DNA from: Candidatus Binataceae bacterium
GTDB taxonomy: Bacteria; Desulfobacterota; Binatia; Binatales; Binataceae
Assembly: GCA_035508495.1 (NCBI GenBank)
Contig: DATJMX010000007.1
Coordinates: forward strand, 1-59,053
Direction of reading: 5' to 3'
DNA length: 59,053 nucleotides
Shown: positions 38,439-49,722 of the stretch, piece by piece
How positions within the stretch are numbered: position 1 is the first letter of the stretch
How the letters are laid out: every line of letters starts with the position of its first letter
Made by a program: the position numbers and the translations under genes
The notes under the pieces: model-generated
What the model saw: the letters and a program-made list of their open reading frames with translations, nothing else
Databases searched by the model: none
Told to the model about the DNA's origin: nothing

Positions 38439-38809
38439 TCCTCGGCTGACTCGCTGGCTTGATTGATCGTGTAGCGCGGCACGGTGACGATGATCTCCGC
38501 GTCGGGATCGGTGATAACGGCCTGGCATCCGAGACGCGATGTCGGCGCGAGACCCGGCGCCCGGTCGAGCAGATCTTCTTCCTGCTCCGACGCTTCGCCG
38601 AGCTTGTTGAATCCTTGTTTGACGATCACGTGACAGGTTGTGCATGCGCAGTTGCCACCGCATGCGTGCTCAAGATGAACCTTATGGCCCAGCATGATAT
38701 CGAGGATCGAGCCGGGCTTGCCGTCGTGATGAAACGGCGCCTTCTTGGGATCGAATTCGATCACGCGCTCGGGATCGCCGTTTTCGTATTGGATGCGAAG
38801 TTTTGCCAT
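38435..38809 (-). CDS. 2Fe-2S ferredoxin, ISC/adrenodoxin type
   Basis: 124 aa. Cluster ligands in the pattern HACGGNCACTTCHV (Cys50, Cys56, Cys59) and a fourth in SRLGCQAV near residue 94, with LDIMLGHKVHLEHAC upstream as in Fdx. The N-terminal region has a short insertion (DPKKAPFHHDGKPG) compared with Isc ferredoxins. Probably the partner of the adjacent reductase; no isc or hsc genes are nearby. Confidence 0.9.
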   Translation of the reverse strand: MAKLRIQYENGDPERVIEFDPKKAPFHHDGKPGSILDIMLGHKVHLEHACGGNCACTTCHVIVKQGFNKLGEASEQEEDLLDRAPGLAPTSRLGCQAVITDPDAEIIVTVPRYTINQASESAEE

Positions 38810-38949
38810 TTGGCGGTCTTGGTGCTCAGATTAGTCTCAGGTCGGAAGCTGCGGTTCCAGTCGGCCTAGAAAGCCCCATCGAAGCGCTTGCAGCTTCGCC
38901 CGATTTTCGCCATCATCATAGCCGACGCCTCAAGGGGACGGACACCATT

Positions 38950-39564
38950 ATGGCAACGCTGACAAAGCGGCAGAAGCAGTTGATGGACTATCTCAACAAC
39001 TACATCAGTGAGCATGGCTATGCACCAACGCTCTCTGAGGTCGGCGAATACTTCGGGCTATCGTCGCTGGCCACCGTCCACAAGCATCTGCACAACCTCG
39101 AGCAGAAGGGCTTTATCAAGCGCCAGCATAATCACAGCCGCGCGCTGGAAGTATCCGAGTCGGATCGGCCGCAGGCGGCGCGCACACTCCGGCTCCTGGG
39201 CCGCGTCGCGGCAGGCACGCCGATCGAAGCGGTTGAAGGCAACGAAACGATCTCAGTGCCCGACGAGTTCGTGCGCCGCGACAATACGTTCTGCCTGCGG
39301 GTCAAAGGCGACTCGATGATCGAGGACGGAATCCGCGACGGCGATTACATCATCGTCGAAGGCCGCGAAACGGCCGGCAATGGCGAGACCGTCGTTGCGC
39401 TGATCGGTGAAGAAGCGACGGTGAAGCGCTTTTATCGCGAGCCCGACGGGTCGATTCGATTGCAGCCGGCGAACTCGGCGATGCAACCGATCATGGTCAA
39501 GGAAGGCGACCTCGCGATTCGCGGGGTAGTCGTCGGCCTGATGCGCCACTATCGCTCGGTCTAG
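38950..39564 (+). CDS. lexA: LexA SOS repressor
   Basis: 204 aa from the ATG at 38950. N-terminal winged helix (LTKRQKQLMDYLNNYISEHGYAPTLSEVGEYFGLSSLATVHKHLHNLEQKGFI), self-cleavage site Ala88-Gly89 in GRVAAGTPIEA, catalytic Ser122 in KGDSMIEDGI and Lys159 in EATVKRF: all intact. Represses DNA-damage genes until RecA triggers its cleavage. I could not identify its operator upstream by eye. Confidence 0.95.
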   Translation: MATLTKRQKQLMDYLNNYISEHGYAPTLSEVGEYFGLSSLATVHKHLHNLEQKGFIKRQHNHSRALEVSESDRPQAARTLRLLGRVAAGTPIEAVEGNETISVPDEFVRRDNTFCLRVKGDSMIEDGIRDGDYIIVEGRETAGNGETVVALIGEEATVKRFYREPDGSIRLQPANSAMQPIMVKEGDLAIRGVVVGLMRHYRSV

Positions 39565-39604
39565 TCACGATCGGCAAAACCCGGCCGCAGCGCACTCGCA
39601 GCAA

Positions 39605-40477
39605 TCACCCGCGCCCGTTCTTGGACGAGTCGTCGATCCGATTCGTCAGAAACGTCGGCGTCGTGTGACGAACATCGGCTGGCGCACCTTGTCCTTCGTG
39701 CAGCGGAATCGTGACGGTGAAGGCCGAGCCCTCGTCGGGCGCGCTCTTGACATCAAGTTTGCCGCCCAGCGATTCGACGTTGTGTTTGACCACCGGCAGA
39801 CCAAGTCCCATGCCACGAAACTTGCGCGCGCTCGAATTGGAAAGCTGAGCGCACTGCTGGAACGCGACTGCCAGCATCGCCGGTTCGATCCCCGGACCGG
39901 TGTCGGTTACGCACAGCTCAAGCGCTTGCGGATGCTCGGGCGATGCGGTCCGCTTGAACGAGATCAGCACCGAGCCTTGCGACGTGAACTTGATCGCATT
40001 GAGCGCGAGGTTGAGCAGAATCGACTTGAGCGGGCGATGCCGCACGTGAAGCTTGCCGACGGATTTGTCCACCCGCACCTCGATCGAGAGACCCTTGCCG
40101 AGGTTGGCCGCCTCAAGCGCGGGCGATACTTCTTCCATCAGATCTTCGATCGTCAGGTCTTCCTCGATTAACGTTTCCGCGTGGGCATCGGCGAGCGCAA
40201 ATTCGAGGAGATTCTCAACGGTCTGCGACAGGTCGTGAACGTTGACGTTCATGCGGTCGACAATTTGCCGATCCTGCCGCGGCAGATAGTCAGACAGCTC
40301 GTCGCGCAGGATATCCAGGTAGCCGAGCAGAGCCTGAACCGGAGTTCGCAACTCGTGCGCAAGATTGGCCAGCGCTTCGAGGCGCAGGCCTAGTTCCCAT
40401 CCTGCGGATGCGACCGGAGACGGCGCGCTGTTCGCCACGATCGCATCAAGCTCGCGGTGATTGGAACGCTCCGACAA
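39605..40477 (-). CDS. Soluble orphan histidine kinase
   Basis: 290 aa without signal peptide, membrane segment or sensor domain. DHp helix ALANLAHELRTPVQALLGYLD with His41; ATPase domain with LNLALNAIKFT (N box), VTDTGPGIEP (G1) and RGMGLGLPVVKHNVESLGG (G2). About 110 bases upstream lies a cluster of CTAG-containing repeats. Convergent with lexA. No response regulator adjacent. Confidence 0.88.
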   Translation of the reverse strand: MSERSNHRELDAIVANSAPSPVASAGWELGLRLEALANLAHELRTPVQALLGYLDILRDELSDYLPRQDRQIVDRMNVNVHDLSQTVENLLEFALADAHAETLIEEDLTIEDLMEEVSPALEAANLGKGLSIEVRVDKSVGKLHVRHRPLKSILLNLALNAIKFTSQGSVLISFKRTASPEHPQALELCVTDTGPGIEPAMLAVAFQQCAQLSNSSARKFRGMGLGLPVVKHNVESLGGKLDVKSAPDEGSAFTVTIPLHEGQGAPADVRHTTPTFLTNRIDDSSKNGRG

Positions 40478-40589
40478 AGCCCCCTTCCAATGACTGGTTC
40501 GGTTACGCGCGTCTTACTCGTACTGCGCGCAATGAACCAATCAGCAGCGACCTTAAAGGATCGGCCGGGGAGGCTGAATCGGATAAACA

Positions 40590-40639
40590 CCTAGTTAGCT
40601 AGGAAATAGTACCTAGTTTTCTCGGAAATGCTAACTAGG
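40590..40639. promoter_or_regulatory. Cluster of CCTAGTTAGC-type repeats upstream of the orphan kinase
   Basis: CCTAGTTAGC at 40590-40599 (itself within the palindrome CCTAGTTAGCTAGG), the related CCTAGTTTTC at 40612-40621, and the inverted copy GCTAACTAGG at 40630-40639. Four CTAG tetramers in 50 bases is striking because CTAG is rare in most bacterial genomes. The first two copies start 22 bases apart, two helical turns. Likely binding sites for a regulator of the kinase gene. Confidence 0.5.
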
Positions 40640-40690
40640 GACAAGAGTTGCACGGTGAAGTCAAATTGAACGCACGCGGTTGCGTGTTTC

Positions 40691-40884
40691 TCAACAACAA
40701 CGCGATTGTTTGTGATGATGCTCCCGGAGATGCGCTTTCACTCGCATAGCTTGTTCTTTGCGCGATAAACTTTGCAGCTCATTTTCCGATGCTCGCGCGT
40801 TGTTCAACCGCCGCAGTTCCGCGCCGATGGTGGCCAGAACCGCCTGCACCCACGCGCTGACAGGGTGTGAACGCTGTCGTGCGA

Positions 40885-40888
<4 letters not shown>
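40691..40888 (-). CDS. Small protein (65 aa) coupled to cstA
   Basis: The ATG at 40888 overlaps the cstA stop (ATGA), giving a 65-aa product that ends in SRCC. In enterobacteria cstA and its paralogue are followed by YbdD/YjiX proteins of the same size that also end in RCC, but the rest of this sequence (basic, helical, QSLSRKEQAMRVKAHLREHHHK) is not visibly similar. It may be a diverged equivalent. Confidence 0.6.
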
Positions 40889-42921
<2,033 letters not shown>

Positions 42922-43060
42922 GATGACGCCGATTTATATGCTGAGCGCGAATCGAATCAAGCGCCGCAGCATCGGATGGTCACGAACTTCAATAGCCTCG
43001 CCTGCGGCAGCCGCAAACCGGGAGAGGCTGTTCAGAGTTGCCCGCGAGTCAAGAGCAAGC

Positions 43061-43095
43061 GAAAAAGAAGCGGCGCGAGCGTTTGCTCGCGCCGC
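43061..43095 (-). terminator. Terminator of tatA
   Basis: Stem GCGGCGCGAGC/GCTCGCGCCGC (43070-43080 and 43085-43095) with a 4-base loop; on the minus strand it is followed by TTCTTTTTC. Positioned 26 bases after the tatA stop. Confidence 0.9.
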
Positions 43096-43121
43096 ATATT
43101 GATCTTGAATAAGAAGAGCGA

Positions 43122-43346
43122 TCAGGCCTTGTCGGCTTTGATTTCCGTGGCCTTGATCTCCGTCGTCTTGGCGGGATCTTCGGCCTTGGTCACGACCTTG
43201 GCGGGCTCGTCGTCGTTCATTGCGCGCTTGAAGTCTTTGACGGCTTTGCCGACGGCGCCGCCTACGTCGCCGAGTTTGCTCGGGCCGAAGATGATCAGCA
43301 CGATTATCAGCAGAATGATCAGATGCGATGGGGACAGAATATCCAT
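43122..43346 (-). CDS. tatA: Twin-arginine translocase subunit TatA/TatE
   Basis: 74 aa: an N-terminal membrane helix (HLIILLIIVLIIFGPSKL) with the FGP hinge, amphipathic helix GGAVGKAVKDFKRAM and a charged tail containing two TEIKA repeats. It forms the pore-building oligomer of the Tat pathway in the inner membrane. tatB and tatC are not adjacent. Confidence 0.92.
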   Translation of the reverse strand: MDILSPSHLIILLIIVLIIFGPSKLGDVGGAVGKAVKDFKRAMNDDEPAKVVTKAEDPAKTTEIKATEIKADKA

Positions 43347-43428
43347 AGTCGGTCTCCCGAAAGGCGCGCCGCCTCTGGCTAAAATCCTATATCGTTGACC
43401 CGCGCAATACCATGATTATTCCCGGACG

Positions 43429-44871
43429 CTAGGCCGTCCGCGCCGGCGTCTCATGGGCGGCTGCGGGTATTCCCTCGTTATCGAGACGATAGCGCTGCAC
43501 CTTGCGATACAGCGTCGAGAGGTGGATGCCGAGGGCCTGCGCGGCCTTGACCTTGTCGCCTTCGACCTTGTCGAGGATGCGCTTGATATGCTCGCGCTCG
43601 AGCTCCTCGAGGGTCATGCCCGAGCTTTCGATACTCGCGACGACGGGCGAGGTGCTGCGCAGCTTATCCGGTAGATCGTGCGAGTGGATTACGTCGGTCT
43701 CGGCCAGGATCGCGGCGCGCTCGATCGAATTTTCGAGCTCGCGCACGTTGCCGGGCCACGGATAGTTGATCAGCAGGCGCATCGCGCCTTTCGAGAAACG
43801 CATGTTCACGCGGTTGAGCGATTTCTCGTACTTGCGCATGAAATGATTCGCCAGCAGCGGGATATCGTCCTTGCGCTCGCGCAGCGCTGGCAAATTGAGA
43901 TTGATGACGTTGATGCGGTAGAGCAGTTCCTCGCGGAAGCGGCCCGCCTTCACCTCGGCCTCGAGGTTGCGATTGGTCGCGCACAGCACGCGCACGTCGA
44001 ATGCGACCGGCTCGTTGGAGCCGAGCGGATAGCATTCGCGCTCCTGCAGCGCGCGCAGCAACTTGACCTGGAGTGCGAGCGGCAGCTCGCCGATCTCGTC
44101 GAAGAAGATGGTGCCCTTGTCTGCCGCCTTGAGCAGACCGATCTTGTCCTGGCCCGCGCCAGTGAACGCGCCGCGCTTGTAGCCGAAGAGCTCGCTCTCG
44201 AGGAGATTCTCGGGCAATGCGCCGCAGTTGATGGGCAGGAAGCGGCCGTTGGCGCGCTCGGAGGTGAAATGGATCGCGCGCGCGACCAACTCCTTGCCGG
44301 TGCCCGATTCTCCGGTGATGAGCACGCTCGAATCGGTGCGCGCGACTTTTTCCATCACGCGGAAGACCTGCTCGATCGCGTCGCTCTTGCCGATAATATT
44401 TTCGAAGCGGTACTTCTCGCGCAGCTCGCGGCGCAGGAAGCGGTTCTCGTGAAAGAGCGCCTTCTGCGAGAGCGCGTTGCGCACGACCGCCTTCAGATGA
44501 TCGTTGGCAAAGGGCTTGGTGATGTAATCGTAGGCGCCCTTGCGCAACGCCTCGACGGCCGACTCGACGCTCGCGTAGGCGGTGACGATGATGCCCATCG
44601 CCTCGGGATCGAGGTCGCGGATTTTGCCGAGCAGATCGAGACCGCTGCCGCCGCTGGTCAGGTTAAGGTCGAGGATCGCAAGATCGATTTTTTCCTTCTC
44701 GAAGATTCCGATCGCGATCTCAGCCGCGGGCGCTTCGAAGACCTGGTAGCCCTCGCTGCGCGCGAGCTGGACGATAATCGACCGCATCAGCGGCTCGTCT
44801 TCTACGACCAGAATTCGATACGGTCCGCTCGACTGCGGCGCCCATCCTGCGGATGCAGTTTCGGTATTCAT
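43429..44871 (-). CDS. NtrC-family sigma-54-dependent response regulator
   Basis: 480 aa. Receiver domain (residues about 18-130) with VVEDEP and phospho-acceptor Asp68 in [11 protein letters not shown]+ domain with Walker A GESGTGKE, the sigma-54 contact loop GAFTGA in [11 protein letters not shown], Walker [14 protein letters not shown]-terminal Fis-type helix-turn-helix [23 protein letters not shown]. All activator elements are intact. ATGA overlap with the sensor kinase gene upstream. Confidence 0.94.
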   Translation of the reverse strand: MNTETASAGWAPQSSGPYRILVVEDEPLMRSIIVQLARSEGYQVFEAPAAEIAIGIFEKEKIDLAILDLNLTSGGSGLDLLGKIRDLDPEAMGIIVTAYASVESAVEALRKGAYDYITKPFANDHLKAVVRNALSQKALFHENRFLRRELREKYRFENIIGKSDAIEQVFRVMEKVARTDSSVLITGESGTGKELVARAIHFTSERANGRFLPINCGALPENLLESELFGYKRGAFTGAGQDKIGLLKAADKGTIFFDEIGELPLALQVKLLRALQERECYPLGSNEPVAFDVRVLCATNRNLEAEVKAGRFREELLYRINVINLNLPALRERKDDIPLLANHFMRKYEKSLNRVNMRFSKGAMRLLINYPWPGNVRELENSIERAAILAETDVIHSHDLPDKLRSTSPVVASIESSGMTLEELEREHIKRILDKVEGDKVKAAQALGIHLSTLYRKVQRYRLDNEGIPAAAHETPARTA

Positions 44872-46598
44872 TGAATCTGTGCGGCCTGCTGCTGGTGAAG
44901 TTCGTCCATGCCGGGCAGCGTGATCGTGACCGCCGTGCCGCGGCCGACCTCGCTCTCGACTTTGATCGTGCCCTTATTGCTCAGGATGATGCGCTGGCAG
45001 AGCGAGAGCCCGAGGCCCGCGCCCGCGCCTGCCGGCTTGGTCGTGAAGAACGGATCGAACACGCGCTCCAAGTGCTCGCGCGGGATCCCGATACCGTTGT
45101 CGATCACCTTGACCATAATCCGGTTGCGCTTGTCGGCGCCGTGCCCGGACTTGAGGTTCTCGGTCACGACGCGAATCACGCCGCCCTCGGCAGCGGTCGC
45201 ATCCGCGGCGTTGAACAGCAGATTCAAAATGACTTGCTGAATTTCCTTGTCGTCGACGAACGCCGGCTTGAGATCCGCCGCCAGCAGCGGTTCGATCTGA
45301 ATTCCGGAAAAGCGCTTGTTGTAGCTGACGAGCCGGAGGGTATCGGAGACCACGATATTGAGATTGACTGCGGTGCGCTGCGCGGTCGCAGGACGGGCGA
45401 AGTTGACAAGATCCTTGAGCGTCCCCGAGATGCGCGTGATCTGCGACAGGATCGTATGCAGCGTGATACGGCGCTGCTCGTCGGTCTCGCCCGTTAGCAG
45501 CGATTGCACGAGCGAAGAGATCGAGGCGAGCGGATTGTTCACCTCGTGCGCTACGCCGGCGGCGAAGGTGCCCGCTGCCGCGAGGCGTTCGGCCTTGAGC
45601 AGAGAATCCAGCATCTCGCGGCGCTGCGTGACGTCGCGCAGGATCATCTGAATGAAGCGCTTGTCGCCATAATTGATAAGCGCGGAATTTACGTCGAAGA
45701 AAAATGGACCGACCGGGAACTCGGGAGTTTGCGCCGAGCCTTCGCGCAGCACTTGCTCGAGCGCCATAACCACGCTGGCCGCCAGCTCCGCGGGAACGAA
45801 CTGGGTGAGCGGCCGCCCCAGGATCGGACCGTGATCGCCATCGTGATCGGCTTCCATCTTGTGAAGCTGCTCAGCCGCCGCATTCGCACCCAGCACGACC
45901 CAGGTGTGCGGCTCGATTTCGTACATCGGATCGGGCGCGTGGTCGATCGTGTTGCGATACTTCTGCTCGGAGTCGCGCAGGGCGCGCTCGCGCGATTCGA
46001 TATAGAACTGCGAGACCATCAGGCGCCGCTCGTCGATCGAGGCGACGACGACGTCGCGCACACGCTCCTGAGCCTCGCCGCTGAGCGTCGCGCGGACATG
46101 TCCGAGCACCACCTGCTTCAGCGCGATATGAATGGTGTTGAACTGCGAGGGTTTGGCGCGCGCCAGCATCCCTTCCTGGCAGTGCTTGCGAAGATGAATG
46201 TAGGTGCGGAGGTCGTCGGGATTGCGGAGATGCGAGACCAGCCGGATGAGCGAGTTGCCCATGTTGGCGTGAACGCGCTCGTGCGTTTCGGGATCGATGT
46301 GCAGTACATCGGGGCCGCCCATGATGCCGTGCACCATTTCAACCCACTGGTCGACAATCCCGTCGAAGTGCCGCTCGATAAGGTCTGCCGCCGCGGCGCG
46401 TGTCTCCAGGCTCTTGGGCTCGCGGCTATAAATCTGGTTACCCCAGATGCGCGCGAGCATCTGCTCGATAACCGCGAGTTGGTCGCGGATTACGTCGAGC
46501 TCCTCGGAGGTTGCCTCGATTGGTGAGTCGGTTGGCTCACGATGAAGAGGTTTCGATTTTGACACACGGCAACATCCACAGGCGCGCGACATTTTCAT
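44868..46598 (-). CDS. NtrB-like PAS sensor histidine kinase
   Basis: 576 aa, no membrane segment. Residues about 35-205 are all-helical (ADLIERHFDGIVDQWVEMVHGI...) and resemble an RsbR/globin-like sensor domain; residues 208-330 form a PAS domain (SEQKYRNTIDHAPDPMYEIEP). DHp: TFAAGVAHEVNNPLASISSL with His351; ATPase with LNLLFNAADATAAEGG, IDNGIGIP, FDPFFTTKP and GAGLGLSLCQRII. Partner of the sigma-54 activator it overlaps. An N-terminal CGCC cysteine cluster (residues 7-10) is unusual. Confidence 0.9.
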   Translation of the reverse strand: MKMSRACGCCRVSKSKPLHREPTDSPIEATSEELDVIRDQLAVIEQMLARIWGNQIYSREPKSLETRAAAADLIERHFDGIVDQWVEMVHGIMGGPDVLHIDPETHERVHANMGNSLIRLVSHLRNPDDLRTYIHLRKHCQEGMLARAKPSQFNTIHIALKQVVLGHVRATLSGEAQERVRDVVVASIDERRLMVSQFYIESRERALRDSEQKYRNTIDHAPDPMYEIEPHTWVVLGANAAAEQLHKMEADHDGDHGPILGRPLTQFVPAELAASVVMALEQVLREGSAQTPEFPVGPFFFDVNSALINYGDKRFIQMILRDVTQRREMLDSLLKAERLAAAGTFAAGVAHEVNNPLASISSLVQSLLTGETDEQRRITLHTILSQITRISGTLKDLVNFARPATAQRTAVNLNIVVSDTLRLVSYNKRFSGIQIEPLLAADLKPAFVDDKEIQQVILNLLFNAADATAAEGGVIRVVTENLKSGHGADKRNRIMVKVIDNGIGIPREHLERVFDPFFTTKPAGAGAGLGLSLCQRIILSNKGTIKVESEVGRGTAVTITLPGMDELHQQQAAQIQ

Positions 46599-46950
46599 AT
46601 TGCTATTCGATCCGACTGAAAAATGGGCGATTCCAAACTCCCGACTGCGATCAATCCTGCCGCATTACCGTGGCAGCAAGCATTATTTCTGAACCGAGAT
46701 ATAACATTCGCAAAATAACCAATCTACTGAGTTCCGCAAGACCGTTCCGAACATTTTTTGCATGCTGCGAAACTCCGACCCTCGCTGAGACCGCCTGGTT
46801 CTGCTCGTGCACGGCTTGCGCAAAACGTTCAGCGCTTCATCCCAATCGGTGCGAACTTTCGGTGTATCGCTAAAAACACCGCGTATATCCTAGCCTTTAC
46901 CCGTGGCATGGCTTTGGCTGTAGCCCCTCTCGCGAGGCTTAGTTGAATCG
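46599..46950. other. Divergent regulatory region between sensor kinase and glycosyltransferase genes
   Basis: 352 bases with lower GC content than the surroundings. Holds the candidate sigma-54 promoter at 46904-46919 facing the glycosyltransferase. No believable coding frame. Upstream activator sites for the NtrC-type regulator could not be defined by eye. Confidence 0.6.
46904..46919 (+). promoter_or_regulatory. Candidate sigma-54 promoter
   Basis: TGGCATGGCTTTGGCT matches the -24/-12 consensus TGGCACG-N4-TTGCT at 10 of 12 defined positions, with GG (46905-46906) and GC (46917-46918) at the obligatory 10-base spacing. The predicted start site is about 20 bases before the glycosyltransferase ATG at 46951. 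The adjacent NtrC-type activator makes this plausible. Confidence 0.5.
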
Positions 46951-49455
46951 ATGCTTACCGGATCGGGCGAGAACCCCGCGATAGTTGCTCATGGAAAGTT
47001 CTTCTCCAAATTCGGCCACAAGTTCTTCCTCAAGGCGATGCGCCTCGACGATGTCGGCGATGCGCTCGACTTCGACCAGAAGCTCAAGCTCCGCTATCGC
47101 CTCGATGCGCTGAAGCTGGCGCACACGACTGGGCTTATCCTCTCTGAAGAGCAAGCCTACTCCATTCTCGATGTCGTCGCCCAAACCGGACTTTATGCGA
47201 TCGTCGAACTACGAGTCACGGTCGATGAGGTCCAGAATCGCGACAAATTCGCGGCGGCGACCTCACGAATCGCGCACGCCGCCAATATCCTGCAAGCCAA
47301 CCCTGCGCTCGTCGGCTTTCTGATCGATTGCCCGATAACCCAGGATGCTCTTCGCGCGGGCGGCCTGGCTCCCGTGCGCAAGCGGCTGGGGGCGCTCCTT
47401 ACGACGATTCGCGAACGTGCGGCGCAGGCCCTCATCTCGATCAAGCTGCGGCCCGAGACGCGCGCGCTGTCGATGCTCGAAGAAGATTTCCTCTACGGCG
47501 AGATTGCTGCGCTGCCGCCGGTCGAGATTCGTGACTTCGTGGTGAGCCTGCACAACGTCGCCGAGATTCGCCCCGTGCTGATCGAGTTTGCGCAAACCTC
47601 GCCGGGGCAGGACGAAGCGGTGGCGATGGCTTTCGGGACGGGTGCGGCTGGAGTGGTGGCGCCGCCGGTTCCTGCTCCGGCGTCTCACGACTGGCTGGGA
47701 GTCAGAATGCTGCGCGCGTCGGAGTTGATGCCGTTCGTCACGCTCAACGGCACTTGCCCGCCGCGTCCGCAGGCCATCCCGATGGTCTCGGTCGTTATCT
47801 GCGCCTACAACGCGGAGCGCACGATGCGCCCGTGTCTCGAATCACTGCGCAAGCTCGAATACCCGAACTACGAAGTCGTTATCGTCGATGACGGCTCGAG
47901 CGATACGACCGCTGAAATCTCGATGGATTTCCCCGAGTTTCGCCTGATTCGCCAGGCTAACAAGGGCCTCAGCGTGGCACGCAACGTCGGAATGCATGCG
48001 GCGCGCGGCGAGATCATCGCCTACACCGATTCAGACTGCGTCGTCGATCCGCACTGGCTGACGCTGATCGTCCGTGCGATGGAGCAGGGCGGTTTCGACG
48101 GATGCGGCGGACCCAACCTGTCGCCGCACGAAGACGGCCGTATCGAAGCGTGCTGCGCCGCCTCGCCGGGCGCGCCCTGTCACGTGCTCGTGTCGGACAA
48201 CGAGGCCGAGCATCTGGCGGGATGCAACATGATCTTCACCAAGGCCGCGCTTTCGAAGATCGGCGGCTTCGATCCGATCTTCCGGACGGCGGGTGACGAC
48301 GTCGACATTTGCTGGCGCCTGATAGGCGCGGGCTTCCGGCTTGGATTCGCACCCGCGGCCTTCGTCTGGCATTTCCGCCGCAACACCATCAAAGCTTATT
48401 ACGGCCAGCAGCGCGGCTATGGCCGCGCCGAGGCTCTGCTCTATCCGCGCTATGCCGAGCGCTTTAACCTGCTCGGCCAAATCGCGTGGCGCGGCACGAT
48501 CCCCGGTATCGCGAGAACGATCCCCGGTGGTTCCACAAAGCGCGTGCTCTGGGGCGCTTATAACGCGGGGACCCAGACGTTGTTTGACCCTGCGCTTACA
48601 TTGGCCAAGGTCCTGCCCGCGACGTTCGAATGGAACGTGATGGCGGCGCTGGCAGTCGTCGTCTCGGTCGCGTTTGGATGGACTCCTATCCCGGCGCTCG
48701 CGATGCTCGCCCTCGGTCCCATCTGGGCGCTCTATTACGGATGGCATGCGCCGCTCGAGAAATGCCATCGGAGGTTCACTTCGCGGCTCTTGATCGCGTA
48801 CTTGTCGTACACGGGTCCGATGATCCGCACGATCACGCGATACAAAACGCGCGCGGCGGCAATTATGAAAAAAGAAGACGCTGAGATGGTTCGGCAGCGC
48901 CCGACGATCAACTGGCTCAAACGCTCGGTGAGCCTCAACTACTGGAACGAAGATTACACTCTGCGCGAGAGCCTGCTCGATCGGATGCTCAAGACGTTCG
49001 CGCGCGTCGGACATCCGGTTGCTATCGATCAGGGATGGAACGACTATGACGCCGAGCTGCGGCCGAATGTCTGGACGCGAATCGAGCTGAAGACCGCGGA
49101 CGAAGAGCACGGCGGCAATCGCGTAACGAATCGCGTAGTCGCGCGCGTTCGGCTCACCAAGCTCTCGCACTACGCGCTGGGCGCCGGCGCAACGCTCGTC
49201 GCCGCGGCGGGGTTCGCGGGAGTACCGGAGCTTGCGCTCGGGTTGGCCGCACTCACGATCGCGGGCGCAATATGCCTCGCCAGCGCAATGATCGAAGCGG
49301 GCAACGGAGCGTATCGTGCAGTAGAAAACTGCGCCGCCGAACTGAACCTGATGCCGATGGGCAAGCCGGTCAGAGAAGCTGCCGAGGTTCCCACCACAAC
49401 CGGTGCCCCAATCCCGGCCCCGATACAATCAAATCGCGAACGCGCCGCCGACTGA
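46951..49455 (+). CDS. Family 2 glycosyltransferase fused to a degenerate TIM-barrel-like domain
   Basis: 834 aa. Residues 1-245 (GKFFSKFGHKFFLKAM..., LYAIVELRV, NPALVGFLIDCPI, RPVLIEFAQTSPG) follow the order of beta-strands of a GH2/exo-glucanase-like TIM barrel but lack the usual NE acid motif. Residues about 278-520 are a GT2 domain: PMVSVVICAYNAERTM, VVIVDDGSSDTT, AYTDSDCVVDP (DxD), GGFDPIFRTAGDDVDICWR and QQRGYGRAEAL. Hydrophobic segments follow near 590-640 and 765-800. Probably a membrane enzyme making a surface polysaccharide; sugar unknown. Confidence 0.8.
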   Translation: MLTGSGENPAIVAHGKFFSKFGHKFFLKAMRLDDVGDALDFDQKLKLRYRLDALKLAHTTGLILSEEQAYSILDVVAQTGLYAIVELRVTVDEVQNRDKFAAATSRIAHAANILQANPALVGFLIDCPITQDALRAGGLAPVRKRLGALLTTIRERAAQALISIKLRPETRALSMLEEDFLYGEIAALPPVEIRDFVVSLHNVAEIRPVLIEFAQTSPGQDEAVAMAFGTGAAGVVAPPVPAPASHDWLGVRMLRASELMPFVTLNGTCPPRPQAIPMVSVVICAYNAERTMRPCLESLRKLEYPNYEVVIVDDGSSDTTAEISMDFPEFRLIRQANKGLSVARNVGMHAARGEIIAYTDSDCVVDPHWLTLIVRAMEQGGFDGCGGPNLSPHEDGRIEACCAASPGAPCHVLVSDNEAEHLAGCNMIFTKAALSKIGGFDPIFRTAGDDVDICWRLIGAGFRLGFAPAAFVWHFRRNTIKAYYGQQRGYGRAEALLYPRYAERFNLLGQIAWRGTIPGIARTIPGGSTKRVLWGAYNAGTQTLFDPALTLAKVLPATFEWNVMAALAVVVSVAFGWTPIPALAMLALGPIWALYYGWHAPLEKCHRRFTSRLLIAYLSYTGPMIRTITRYKTRAAAIMKKEDAEMVRQRPTINWLKRSVSLNYWNEDYTLRESLLDRMLKTFARVGHPVAIDQGWNDYDAELRPNVWTRIELKTADEEHGGNRVTNRVVARVRLTKLSHYALGAGATLVAAAGFAGVPELALGLAALTIAGAICLASAMIEAGNGAYRAVENCAAELNLMPMGKPVREAAEVPTTTGAPIPAPIQSNRERAAD

Positions 49456-49457
49456 CC

Positions 49458-49600
49458 CGAAAATATTGTAGGGCGGGCGTCCCTGCCCGCCATCAAGACG
49501 GCGCGCTTCGCGCCTTCGAGGACTGCAAAAAATGTGGCGGGAGCCGTTCGGCTCGCGCGTCCAATGGCGCGCAGGGACGCCCTCCCCACGTATTTTTTCG
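49458..49600. repeat. Palindromic element with nested hairpins
   Basis: Outer arms at 49458-49486 and 49571-49600 are imperfect reverse complements sharing GGGCGTCCCTGC / GCAGGGACGCCC and A/T-rich ends. Inside are GGCGCG/CGCGCC (about 49500-49514) and GAGCCG/CGGCTC (49541-49554). This is the form of a dispersed miniature palindrome inserted between convergent genes. Translated frames through it give nonsense peptides. Confidence 0.75.
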
Positions 49601-49722
49601 GGCAAAAAACAAGTTGAGAACTTGATCCACGGCACCGCACGTCATTTCCGAGTGAACGCAGCTTTCGCTTAGGGAGACAAAGTAGGGGGACAGCCAGTTC
49701 CAGAACAAAGAACGCAGCGAAC

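Noticed and set aside
38810..38949. SOS box upstream of lexA
   Set aside because: I looked for GTTC/GAAC-type and CTGT-type palindromes and found none convincing; the operator of this LexA type may differ.
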